From Scylla paramamosain (Eukaryota; Arthropoda; Malacostraca; Decapoda; Portunidae): DNA of 64,000 nt. The notes beneath the pieces are model-generated. The model was given only the letters and a program-made list of their open reading frames with translations. It was not told where the DNA came from and did no database searches. This document shows, one piece after another, positions 52,401-64,000 of the stretch (positions within the stretch are counted from its first letter, which is position 1; each line of letters opens with the position of its first letter). The DNA lies in assembly GCF_035594125.1 (NCBI RefSeq), contig NC_087198.1:1276599-1340598 (forward strand), given 5' to 3'. The position numbers were made by a program, and so were the translations under genes.

Positions 52401-54773
52401 TTTAGAAACAGAATAACATTATCAAAAACATGTATTTTGAGTGTTTTTGATCATGTTATCTATAAAAATGCTTAAATACATGCAAAGAACATTATGTTTG
52501 GGAAACAAAAGGACATTACGAGAAACGTGTATTATGAGTGTTTTTTTTAAGTTACTTAAGTACCGAAAAGCTAAAACCCACAAATAACACTCTATATTTA
52601 GAAAATAAAAAAAAATAAAAAAAATAGGAATTTTTTTTTTCCTTATTCATCTTCATAGTACCGAGATGACAAAATTTTGGGAAAATTCAGGGCAATCATA
52701 TGATAATAGAATATTAACAAAAAAGTTAATTTCAGCTTTTTTTTTTTTGGACTGTTATGTACCAAACCCTAAAGTGCATGCAAAGCCTCCAATATGAGGA
52801 AAGTAAACGACTTTATCAGAAATCTGTGTTTTGAGTGTTTTTTTTTTTTTTTTAGGATTTTAGGCACTAAAACGATAAATAATGAGGAACTCACTGTATA
52901 TAGGAATCCAAAACAAAGTGACTGAAAACGTGTCTTCTCAGTGTTTTACTTAGAAAAACGCTAAAACGGATGCAAAGCAACCAATATGTTTTTGAGCTTG
53001 TTACCTATAAAAAACTCGAAAATTGATGCAAAGCACTCTATATTGGGAAACAAAAGGAATGTGCAAGAAAAGTGTATAATGAGTGTTTTATAGTTCAAAA
53101 GAACCACAAGGCAAAAAACGCAAAATCTCGTGTATATGGAGAGGTTTCCTAGATACAAAAATGCTAAACTCATGTATAACACTCCTAATTGAGAAACAGA
53201 ACAACCTTAATAAATGCGTGTATTTTGAGGGCTTTTCACATTCTTAGTTATCAAAACCCCAAATTCAATGCGAAAATAAATTTGTGGGAAAAAAAAGACT
53301 TTACCAGAAAAGTGTCTTTTGAATATTTTGAGTGTGATTGGCAATAAAGCACTAAAAAGGAGGGCAATCACATTACATTGGAGGAAAACAAATTTTTACC
53401 AAGAACTTGTCTTTAAATGTTTTTGAGCTCCTTATACCAAAACACTAAAAGGCATGCAAAACACTCTTTATGGTGAAAAAGAATAATATTACCAAAAACA
53501 TGTATTTTAAGTGTTTTTGATCATGTTACCAATAAAAACGCTTAAATACATGCAAAGAACACTATTTTTGGGAAACGAAAGGAGATTACGAGAAATGTGT
53601 ATTATGAGTGTTTTTAAGTTTATTAATTACCAAAAAGCTAAAATCCACAAATAACACTCTTTATTGAGAAACAATAAATAAATAAAAAAAAAAAAATTTT
53701 ATTTCTGATTCATCTTCACAGGTACCAAGATGCAAAAATTCGGACAAAATTCATTATAAAATACATTATAAAAAAAGTTAAATTTTGCTTTTTTTTTTCG
53801 GACTGTTATGTACCAAACCCCTAAAGTGCATGCAAAGCCACCTATATGGGGAAATTAAACGTCTTTGCCAGAAAACGATCTTATGAGTGTTTTTCAGCAT
53901 CTTAGGAACCAACACGATAAATAACATGGAAGTCAATCTATATGGGAATCCGAAACAAAATTACTGAAAACGTGTCTTTTCGGTGTTTTACGTAGAAAAC
54001 GCTAAAAAGAATGTAAACCAACCAAAATAAAGAAATAGAATAACATTACCAAAAAAGGTATATTTTGAGTGTTTTTGAAATTTCTTACCTACAAAAAACG
54101 CGAAAATAGATGGAAAGCACTCTATATAGGGAAGCAAAAGGCACCAAAAAGCATGTTAGGTACCAAAACGATAAATAGTATGAAAGTCACTCTATATGGA
54201 AATCTAAAACAAAATTACTGGAAACAAGTCTTTTAAAAAAATTACGTAAAAAACGCTAAAACGCATGCAAACTAACCAATATGAAGAAATAGAATAACAT
54301 TACGAAAAAATTATATTTTGTGTGTTCTTGAGCATGTTATATGAAAAAAAAACGCAAAAATGGATGCAAAGCACTCTATATAAGGAAAAGAAAGGACATA
54401 ACGAGAAACGTGTATAATGAGTGTTTTATAGTCTCACTAGAATCACAAGGCAAAAAAAGGCAAAAAACTCGACTGTATGGAGAAGTTTCTAGGATACCAA
54501 AATAATGAAACTCATGAATAATCAATAATTTATCAAGAAACAGAACAACCTTACTAAATGCGTGAATTTTGAGTGCTTTTTTACATTGTTAGTTATCAAA
54601 ACCACAAATTCCATGCGAAACTAGCTTTATGTGGGAAAAAAATGACATTACCAGAAAAGTGTCTTTGAAAGTTTTTGAGCGTGTTAGGCAATAAAGCACT
54701 AAAAAGCAGGACAATCACAATACATGGGAATAAAACCAACTTTTACGAAAAACTTGCCTTTTAGTGTTTTTGA
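49478..54773 (-). repeat. Satellite HOR block (-), 5.3 kb
   Basis: About five minus-oriented units with a deletion junction near 49,960-49,975 (M6 straight into M10), another near 50,918 and one near 52,986. Segment 51,000-52,980 resembles 9,100-11,000. A short-M4 variant lies at 50,620-50,655 and the M2/M4 deletion junction near 54,135-54,155. No gene is seen. Confidence 0.85.
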
Positions 54774-55210
54774 CACGCATTTAGTAAGGTTGCTCTGTTT
54801 CTCAATTAAGAGTGTTATTCATGAGTTTCAGCATATACACGAGTTTTTGCGTTTTGTCCCTTGTGTTACTTTTTTTTAACTATAAAACATTTATTATACA
54901 CTTTTCTCGCAATGTCCCTTTGTTTCCCAATATAGAGTGCTTTGTATCAATTTTTAACAAGCTCAAAAACATTCAAAATATAAATTTTTGGTAATGTTTT
55001 TCTGCTTCTTGATATTGGTTGGTTTGCATCAGTTTCAGCGTTTTTCTACGTAAAACACTGAGAAGACACATTTTCAGTAGTTTTCTTTTGGATTCCCACA
55101 TAGAGTGAGTTCCTTATTATTTATCGTTTTGGTGCCTAATATGCAGAAAAACACTCAAAAGACAGATTTCTCGTAAGGTCTTTAATTTCCTCATATGGAA
55201 CACTTTGCAT
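54774..55210 (+). repeat. Inverted satellite module 8 (437 bp)
   Basis: Standard left and right breakpoints. It has a loss of about 40 bp in M2 near 54,950 (CAATTTTTAACAAGCTC). Confidence 0.85.
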
Positions 55211-57343
55211 GTCTTTTTAGTAATTTTGAGCGTGTAACGCAATAAAGCACTAAAAGTCAGGGCAATCTCATTACATGGGAATAAAACCAAATTTTACCAA
55301 GAACTTGCCTTTAAGTGTTTTTGAGCTCCTTACATACCAAAACGCTAAAACGCCTGCAAAATACATTTTATCGAGAATCAGAATTACATTACCAAATACA
55401 TGTATTTTGAGTGTTTTTGATCATGTTATCTATAAAAACGCTTAAATACATGCAAAGAACCTTATGTTTAAGAAACGAAAGAACATTACGAGAAACGTGT
55501 ATTATGGGTGATTTTTAAGTTCCTTCAGTACAAAAAAGCTAAAACCCACAAATAACACTCTTTAGAAAAAAAATATATAATGAATAAAAAAATAATAAAA
55601 TGGGATTTTTTTTTTGTTATTCATCTTCATAGGTACCGAGATACCAAAATTCTGCCAAAATTCAGGGAATTTATGTGGAAAAAAAAACCTTATCATATAA
55701 GTTAATTATAGCTTTTTTTTCGGATTGTTATGTACCAAACCCTAAACAGCATGCAAAGCGACCTATATAGGGAAGTTAAACGACTTTACCAGAAACCTGT
55801 CTTTTCATTGTTTTTCAGCATGTTAGGCACCAAAACGATAAATCATTTGGAAGTCAGTCAATATATGAATCCAAAATAAAATTACTTAAAACGTGTCTTT
55901 TCAGTGTTTTACGTAGAAAAACGCTAAAGCAGATACAAACCATCCTATATGAAGAAATAGAATAACATTACCAAAAAGATATATTTTGAGTGTTTTTGAG
56001 CTTGTTACCTACAAAAAATGCAAAAATGGATGTAAAGCACTCTATATTAGGAAACAAAACGACATTACGAGAAACGTGTATAATGAATGTTTTATAGTTT
56101 TAAAAGAACCACAAGGCAATAAACGCAAAAACTCGTGTATATAGGGAAATTTCTTACATACCAAAATGAATAAATGCATGAATAACACTTTTAATAGATA
56201 AACAAAACTACTTTACCAAATTGTGTATTTTCATTGCTTTTCCCATCGTTAGTTACTAAAATGCCAAATTACATGCGAAACTAGCTTCATGTGGGAAAAA
56301 AATATGATATTACCAGAAAAGTGTCTTTTGAGTGTTTTTCAGCGTGATATGGAACAAAGCACTAAAAATAAGAACGATCATATTACATGGGAATAAAACC
56401 AACTTTTACGAAGAATTTTTTAACTCCTTATATACCAAACCGCTAAAACGCATGGAAAACAAACTTTATGGAGAAACAATAACATATACCAAAAACATGT
56501 ATTTTTAGTGTTTTTGGTCATGTTATCTTTAAAAACGCTTAAGTACATGCAAAGAACATTATGTTTGGGGAAAAAAAGGACATTAGGAGAAGCGTGTATT
56601 ATGAGTGTTTTTTTAAGTTCCTTAAGTACCAAAAAGCTAAAACACACAAATAACACTGTTTATTTAAAAAAAATAAAATAAAATAAATAAATAAAAAAAT
56701 AAAATAAATTAAATAGTTTTTTTTTTTGTCATTCATCTTCAAAGGTGCCAAATGCCAAAATTCCAGAAATGTAATGCCAGAGATGCCATAATTTTGGGAA
56801 AATTCAGGGCAATTATGTGATAAAAAAAAAACATTATCAAAAAAATTAATTTCAACTTTTTTTTTCGGACTGTTACATAACAAGTGCATGCAAAATTAAA
56901 CGACCTTACCAGAAATCTGTGTTTTTAGTGTTTTTTATCATGTTAGGCACAAAAACGATAAAAAATAAGGAACTCACTCTATATGGGAATCCAAAACAAA
57001 GTTACTGAAAACGTGTCTTCTCAGTGTTTTACGTAGAAACACGTTAAAACGGATGGAAACCAACCAATATCAAGAAATAGAAAAATGTTACCAAAAAGGT
57101 ATATTTTTAGTGTTTTTGAACTTTTTACCTACAAAAAACGCGAAAATTGATGCAAAACACTCTATATTGGGAAAGAAAAGGACATTGCAAGAAAAGTGTA
57201 TAATAAGTGTTTTATAGTTAAAAAAAACCACAAGGCAAAAAACGTAAAAACTCGTGTATATGGAGAAGCTTCCTAAATACTAAAATGCTGAAACTCATGA
57301 ATAACATTAATTAAGAAACAGAACAACCTTACTAAATGCGTGT
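55211..57343 (-). repeat. Satellite HOR block (-), 2.1 kb
   Basis: Two units. Near 56,750-56,790 a short local duplication of the GATGCCAAAATTC region is present. Near 56,880-56,900 a deletion removes most of M5 (CATAACAAGTGCATGCAAAA). The block ends at a reversed copy of the recurrent TGCGTGTCAAAAACAC breakpoint. Confidence 0.85.
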
Positions 57344-58758
57344 CAAAAACACTAAAAGGCAAGTTCTTCGTAAAAGTTGGTTTTATTCCCATGCAATGTG
57401 ATTGCCCTGCTTTTTAGTGCTTTATTGCCTAACACGCTCAAAAACACTCAAAGACACTTTTCTGGTAATGTCATTTTTTTCCCACATAAAGTTAGTTTCG
57501 CATGGAATTTGGGGTTTTGTTAACTAATAATGTAAAAAAAAAAAGACTCAAAATACACGCATTTAGTAAGGTTGTTCTGTTTCTTGATTAAGAGTGTTTC
57601 AGCATTTTGGTATCTTTGAAACTTCTCTACACAGATGAATTTTTGCGTTGTTTGCCTTGTGATTCTGGTGAAACTATAAAACACTCATTATACACGTTTC
57701 TCGTTATGTCCTTTTTTTTCCTAATATACAGTGCTTTGCATCCATTTTTGCGTTTATTTTTTATGTAACAAACTCAAACACACACAAAATATACCTTTCT
57801 GGTAATATTATTAAATTTTTTTCATATTGGTTGGTTTGCATCCGTTTTAGCGTTTTTCTACGTAAATCTTTTAAAAGACACGTTTTCAATAATTTTGTTT
57901 TGCATTTCCATATAGAGTGACTTTAATATTATCTATCGTTTTGGTGCCTAACATGCGTAAAAACACTCAAAAGACAGGTTTCTTGTAAAGACGTTAAATT
58001 TTCCCAAATAGGTGGCTTTGCATACACTTTATGGTTTGGTACATAACTCTAAAAAAAAGGTAAAATTAACTTTTTCGATAATGTTCTTTTTTCGACATAA
58101 TTTCCCTGAATTTTGGCAGAATTTTGGCATCTTGGTACCTATTAAGATGAATAACAAAAAAATAAAAATGCTATTTTTTTATTTATTTAATGTTTTTCTC
58201 TATAAAAAGTGTTATTTGTAGGTTTTAACGTTTTGATATTTAAGCAACTTAAAGACATTCATAATACACATTTCTCGTAATGTCCTTTCCTTTCCCAAAT
58301 ATAGGGATCTTTGCATGTATTTAAACGTTTTTATAGGTAACATGATAAAAAACACTCAAAAACACTTGTTTTTTGTAATGTTATTCTGCTTCACCATAAA
58401 GGAGTGTTGTGCATGCATTTTAGCGATTTGGTATGTAAGGAGCTGAGAAACACTTCAAGGCAAGTTCTTTCTAAAAGTTGGTTTTATTCCAATGTAATAT
58501 GATTGCCCTGCTTTTTAGTGCTTTATTGCCTAACACGCTCAAAAACACTAAAAAGACACTTCTGGTAATGTCATTTTTTTCCCTCTTAAATCTGGTTTCG
58601 CATGCTATTTGACGTTTTGCTAAGAATGTGAAAAAACACTCAAAATACACGCATTTGGTAATGTTGTTCTGGTTCTGAATAAAGACTGTTATTCATAAGT
58701 TTCAGCATTTTGGTGTCTAAGAAACTTCTTTATATACACGACTTTATGCGCTTTTTGC

Positions 58759-58782
58759 CTTGTGGTTCTTGTGAACCACAAG
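58759..58782. repeat. Hairpin CTTGTGGTTC / GAACCACAAG
   Basis: A perfect 10 bp inverted repeat with a 4 nt loop in M1, followed by an extra TTCTTTTGCCCGAATA not found in other units. The same structure with one stem mismatch lies at 40,745-40,768. Confidence 0.8.
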
Positions 58783-61700
58783 TTCTTTTGCCCGAATATA
58801 AAAAGACACTCATTATAGACGTTTCTCGTAATGTTCTTTTCTTTCCCAATAGGGAGTGCTTTGCATTCATTTCCGCGTTTTTTCTAGGTAACAAGCTCAA
58901 AAACACTCAAAATATACCTTTTTTGGTAATGTTATTCTATTTCTTCATATTGGTTGGTTTGCATCCGTTTTAACGTTTTTCTACGTAAAACACCGAAAAA
59001 ACACGTCTTCAGTAATTTTGTTTTCGATTACCAAAGAATATTACCAGAATTTTTGCATTATAGTACCTATGAAGATGAATAACAAAAAAAAAATATTTTA
59101 TTTATTTTTTTTCTCTATAAAGAGCTTTATTTGTGGGTTTTAGGTTTTTTATTACTTAAGGAACTTAAAAACACTCATTATACACGTTTCTCGTAATGTC
59201 CTTTCGATTCCCAAACATAAGGTTCTTTGCATGTATTTAAGCGTTTTTATAAATAACATGATCAAAAACACTCAAAATACATGTTTTTGGTAATGTTACT
59301 CTGTTTCTCTATAAAAGGGTGTTTTTGCATGCGTTTTAGCGTTTTGGTATGTAAGGAGTTAAAAAAAACCCTTACAGGCAAGTTCTTCGTAAAAGTTGGT
59401 TTTATTCCCATGTAATATGATTGTTCTGCTTTTTAGTGCTTTGTTGCATATCACCTCAAAAAACTCTCAAAAGACAATTTTTTGGTAATATCTAGTTTTT
59501 TGCGTTTTTTGCCTTGTGGTTCGTATGAAACTATAAAACACTCATTGTACACGTTTCTCGTAATGTTCTTTTGTTTCCCAATATTGAGTACTTTCCATCC
59601 ATTTTCGCATTTTTTCTAGGTAAAAAGTTGAAAAACACTCAAAATATATCTTTTCGGTAAAGTTATTCTATTTCTTCATATTGGTTACTTTGTATCCGTT
59701 TTAGCGTTTTTCTTCGTAAATCACTGAAAAGACACGTTTTTAGTAATATTGTTGAAATTGCTGAAAACCACTCAAAAGACAGATTTCTGGTAAAGTCGTG
59801 TAATTTCCTCATATAGGTGGCTTTGCATGCACTTCTGGGTTTGGTACATAATTCCGGAAAAAAGCTTTTTTTTTTTTTATATATCCTTTCATTTCACAGA
59901 CATAGGGTTTTTTGCATGTATTTAAGCGTTTTTATAGGTAACATGATCAAAAACACTCAAAATACATGTTTTTGGAAATGTTATTCTGTTTCTCCATAAA
60001 GGGTGTTTTGCATGCGTTTTAGCGTTTTGGTATGTAAGGAGTTAAAAATATTTAAAGGCAAGTTCTTCGTAAAAGTTAGTTTTATTCCTATATAATGTGA
60101 TTATTCTGCTTTTTAGTGCTTTTTTGCATATCACGCTCAAAAACACTCAAAAGACACTTTTTTGATAATGTCATTTTTTTCCCACATAAAGTTAGTTTCG
60201 CATGTAATTTGGGATTTTCGTAAGAATGTGAAAAACACTCAAAATACATACATTTGGTAAGGTACTTCTGTTTCTCAGTTAAAAGTGTTATTCATGAGTT
60301 TTTGCATTTTGGTATGTAAGAAACTTCTCAATATACACGAGTTTTTGCGTTTTTTGTCTTCTGGTTCTTGTGAAACTATAAAACAATCATTACACACTTT
60401 TCTCTAAATGTCCTTTTGCTTCCCAATATAGAGTGCTTTTACATCCATTTTCGCGTTTTTTGTAGGTAAAAAGCATTATAAACGTTTCTCGTAATGTCCT
60501 TTTGTTTCCCAATATAGAGAGATTTGCATCCATTTTTGATCAAAACACAAAAAATACCTTTTTGGTAATATTATTTTATATCAAGATATTGGTTGATTTT
60601 CTTTCTTTTTACTGTTTTTCTACGTAAAACACTGAAAAGACACGTTTTCAGTAATTTTGTTTTGGATTCCCATACAGAGTGATTTCCATTTTATTTATTG
60701 TTTTGGTGCCTAACATACTGAAAAACAGGCAAAACACAGGTTTTTAGGTAAAGTAAATTTCCCCATATAGGTGGCTTTACATGCACTTTAGGGTTTGGTA
60801 CATAACGGTCTGAAAAAAAACTAAAATTAACTTTTATGATATTCTTTTTTCACATAATTTGCCTGAATTTTGCCAGAATTTTGGCATCTCGATACCTATG
60901 AAGATCAATAACAAAAAAAAAATGCTATTTTTTCATTTTATTTATTTTTTCTCTATAAAGAGTGTTATTTGTGGGTTTAAGCTTTTTGGTACTTAAGGAA
61001 CGTAAAAACACTCATAATACTCGTTTCTCGTAATGTCCTTTTGTTTCCTAAAGGTTCTTTATAGGTTTTTATAAGTAACATGATCAAAAACACTCAAAAT
61101 ATACCTTTTTGGTAATGTTATTCTATTTCTTCATATTGGTTGGTTTCAATCCGTGTTTAGCGTTTTTCTACGTAAACACAGAAAAGACACGTTTTCAGTA
61201 ATTTTTGGATTCCCATATAGAGTGACTTCCATGTTATTTATCGTTTTGATGCCTAACATGCTGAAAAACACTCAAAAGACAGGTTTCTTGTAAAGTCGTT
61301 TAATTTCCCTATATAGGTGGCTTTGCATACACATTAGGGTTTGGTACATAACAGTCCGAAAAAAAATCTAAAATTAACCTCTTTCATAATACTCTTTTTT
61401 CATGTAATTTTCCTGAATTTTACCAGAATTTTGGCATCTCGTCGCCTATGAAGATCAATAAAAAAAATGTTATTTTTTAATTGTTTTTTTTTCTGTATAC
61501 TGAGTGTTATTTGTGGGTTTTACCTTTTTCGTACTTAAGGAACTTATAAACACTCATAATACACATTCCTCGTAATGTCCTTTTATTCCCAAACATAGGG
61601 TTCAAACATAGGGGCATGTATTTAAGCGTTTTTATTGGTAACAAGCTCAAAAAACACTCAAAATTCATGTTTTTGATAATGTTATTCTGTTTTTCCATAC

Positions 61701-63845
61701 AGGGTGCTTTCCATGAGTTTTAGCGTTTTAGTATGTAAGGAACTCAAAAAAACTTAAAGGCATGTAATGTGATTGCCCTGCTTTATTGCCTAACACGCTG
61801 AAAAGCACTAAAAAGACACTTTTCTAGTAATTTCATTTTTTTTTCCACAGTTTCGCATGTAATTTGGGGTTGGACCACTAAGAATGTGAAAAAAAACTCA
61901 AAATACACTCATTTCCTAAAATTGTTATGTTTCTAAATTAAGAGTGTTAATCATGAGTTTCAGCATTTTCGTATCTAAGAAACTTCTCCATATATACGAG
62001 TTTTGCGTTTTTTGCCTTATGGTTCTTGAAAACTATTAATACATTCATTATACAATTTTCTTGTAATATCCTTTTGTTTCCCAATATAGACTGCTTTGCA
62101 TTCATTTTTGCGTTTTTTGTAGGTAACAAGCTCAAAAACACTCAACTTTTTTGTAATGTTATTCTATTTTTTCATATTGGTTGGTTTGCATCCGTTTTAG
62201 CGTTCTACGCTAAAACTGAAAAGACACGTTTTCAGTAATATTGTTGAAATTGCTGAAAACACCCAAAGACACATTTCTGGTAAAGTCGTGTAATTTCCCC
62301 ATATAGGTGGCTTTCCATGCACTTCCGGGTTTCGTACATAACTCCGGAAAAGGCTAAAATCATTTTTTTTATGTTTTTTTCACATAATTTCCCTGAATTT
62401 TCTCAGAATTTTGGCATCTCGTTACCTATGAAGATGAATAACAAAAAAAAACTATTTTTTTAATTATTTTTTTCTCTATAAAGAGTGTTATTTGTGGGTT
62501 TTAGATTTTTGGCACTTAAGGAACTTAAAAATACTCATAATACAAGATTTTCGTAATGTCCTTTCGTTTCACAAACATAGGGTGCTTTGCATGTATTTAA
62601 GCGATTTTATAGGTAACATGATCAAAAACAATCAAAATACATGTTTTTAGTAATGTTATTCTGTTTCTTTATAAAGTTTGTTTTGCATGCGTTTAGCGTT
62701 TTGGTATGTAAGGAGTTAAAAAAACACTTAAAGGCAAGTTCTTCGTAAAATTTGGTTTTATTCCAATGTAGTGTGATTGTTCTGCTTTTTAGTGTTTTGT
62801 TCCATATAACGCTCAAAAACACTCAAAAGACACTTTTCTGGTAATGTCATTTTTTTCCCCCATAAAGTTAGTTTTGCATGTAATTTGGGATTTTCGTAAC
62901 TATGAATGTGAAAAATACTCAAAATACATACATTTGGTAAGGTAGTTCTGTTTTTCAATTAAAAGTGTTATTCATGAGTTTTAGCGTTTTGGTATGTAAG
63001 AAACTTCTCTATATACACGAGTTTTTTGCGTTTTTTGCATTGTGGTTCTTGTGAAACTATAAAACACTCATTATACACGTTTCTCGTAATGTCCTTTGGC
63101 TTCCCAATATAGAGTGCTTTCCATCCATTTGCGCGTTTTTTGTAGGTAAAAAGCTAAAAAACACTTTTTGGTAATGTTATTCTATTTCTTCATATTTTTT
63201 GGTTTGCATCCGTTTTAGCGTTTTTCTACGTAAAACACTAAAAAGACACGTTTTCAGTAATTTTGTTTTGGATTTACATATTGACTGACTTCCATATTAT
63301 TTATCGTTTTAGTGCCTAACATGCTGGAAAACACTGAAAAGACAGGTTTCTGGTACACTCGTTTAACTTCCTTATATAGGTGGCATGCACTTTAGAGTTT
63401 GGAACATAAAAATCCGAAAAAGAGCTATAATTAACTTTTTGGATAATGTTCTTTTTTCCACATAAATTCCTTGAATTTTGGCAGAATTTTGGTATCTTGG
63501 TACCTATGAAAATCAATATAAAAAAAGTTATTTTTTTATTTATTTTTTTTCTCTATAAGGAGTGTTATTTATAGGTTTTAACGTTTTGTTACTTAAGGAA
63601 CTTAAAAACGGTCCTAATACACGTTTCTCGTGATTTCCTTTCATTTCCCAAACATAGGGTTCTTTGCATGTATTTAAGCGTTTTTATAGATAACATGATC
63701 AAAAGGACTTAAAACACATGTTTTTAGTAATGTTATTCTGCTTCTCCATTAAGGAGTTTTTTGCATGCGTTTTGGTTTGTAAGGAGGTCAAAAACACTTC
63801 AAGGCAAGTTCTTGGTTTTATTCCCATGTAATGTTATTGCCCTGT

Positions 63846-63872
63846 TTTTTTTTTTTTTTATATATATATATA
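63846..63872. repeat. Poly-T and TA microsatellite inside M9
   Basis: A run of T followed by TATATATATATA replaces the usual TTTAGTGC of M9. Confidence 0.85.
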
Positions 63873-64000
63873 ATTTATTGCCTAAAACGCTCAAAAACAC
63901 TCAAAAGACACTTTTGGTAATGTCATTTTTTTTTCCAACATAGATTCGCGTTCTATTTGGGGTTTTGCTAACTAAGAATGTGAAAAAAACTCAAAATACA

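Larger units (their letters stand above)
57344..64000 (+). repeat. Satellite HOR block (+), 6.7 kb, runs off the window
   Basis: About six plus-oriented units with several internal deletions (near 59,035, 59,495, 59,875, 60,475 and 61,070). Segment 57,850-60,300 is the reverse complement of about 38,945-41,780. Short-M4 variants lie near 59,740 and 62,240. The array continues past the end of the window. Confidence 0.88.

Noticed and set aside
1..64000. Candidate regulatory role of the TTTGCATG box (octamer-like)
   Set aside because: It is a conserved piece of the monomer, and with no gene in the window there is no basis for calling it a regulatory site.

Overview
The window is eukaryotic, AT-rich (by eye roughly 70% A+T) and almost entirely satellite DNA. 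I see no host protein-coding gene, rRNA, tRNA or CRISPR. The only convincing coding sequence is a 5'-truncated, once-frameshifted non-LTR retrotransposon of RTE type at 14,191-16,375 on the minus strand. A repeat of this kind plus an RTE element suggests animal nuclear DNA, probably invertebrate and heterochromatic (for example pericentromeric). The species cannot be named from this sequence.

The satellite is a higher-order repeat (HOR). A degenerate monomer of about 95 bp has the pattern AAAAACACTCAAAA, GGTAATGT, TTTGCATGC, then a GCGTTTTGGTA-like end. Ten diverged monomers, called M1 to M10 here, recur in fixed order to give a unit of about 1.1 kb. M1 (about 150 bp) and M6 (about 185 bp, with a poly-A/poly-T core) are longer than the rest. 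Throughout, '+' means that M1 to M10 order reads on the given strand.

The array changes orientation about 22 times. Long '+' blocks are 1-4,310, 19,967-28,964, 43,706-46,233 and 57,344-64,000. Long '-' blocks are 5,311-13,956, 16,462-19,604, 29,965-34,610, 34,918-41,783, 42,260-43,705, 46,234-49,036, 49,478-54,773 and 55,211-57,343. A small inverted module of 0.3-0.48 kb with the same two breakpoints recurs eight times. It behaves as part of a larger repeat, not as eight separate inversions.

On a larger scale there is a giant inverted duplication. The left arm is about 2,885-16,505 and the right arm about 19,619-31,400, with a 3.1 kb spacer and a short GC-rich filler at the junction. Direct segmental copies also exist: about 9,600-19,450 with 31,400-38,300, and 110-2,690 with 43,706-46,222. 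A second, smaller inverted pair is about 38,945-41,780 with 57,850-60,300. The RTE insertion is present only in the left arm, and empty sites are seen at 19,745 and 34,830. It therefore probably inserted after those duplications. A second foreign insert of about 285 bp (28,184-28,468) sits only in the right arm.

All comparisons were made by eye. Block edges are good to about 5-20 bp, and the outer ends of the large duplications to about 100 bp.
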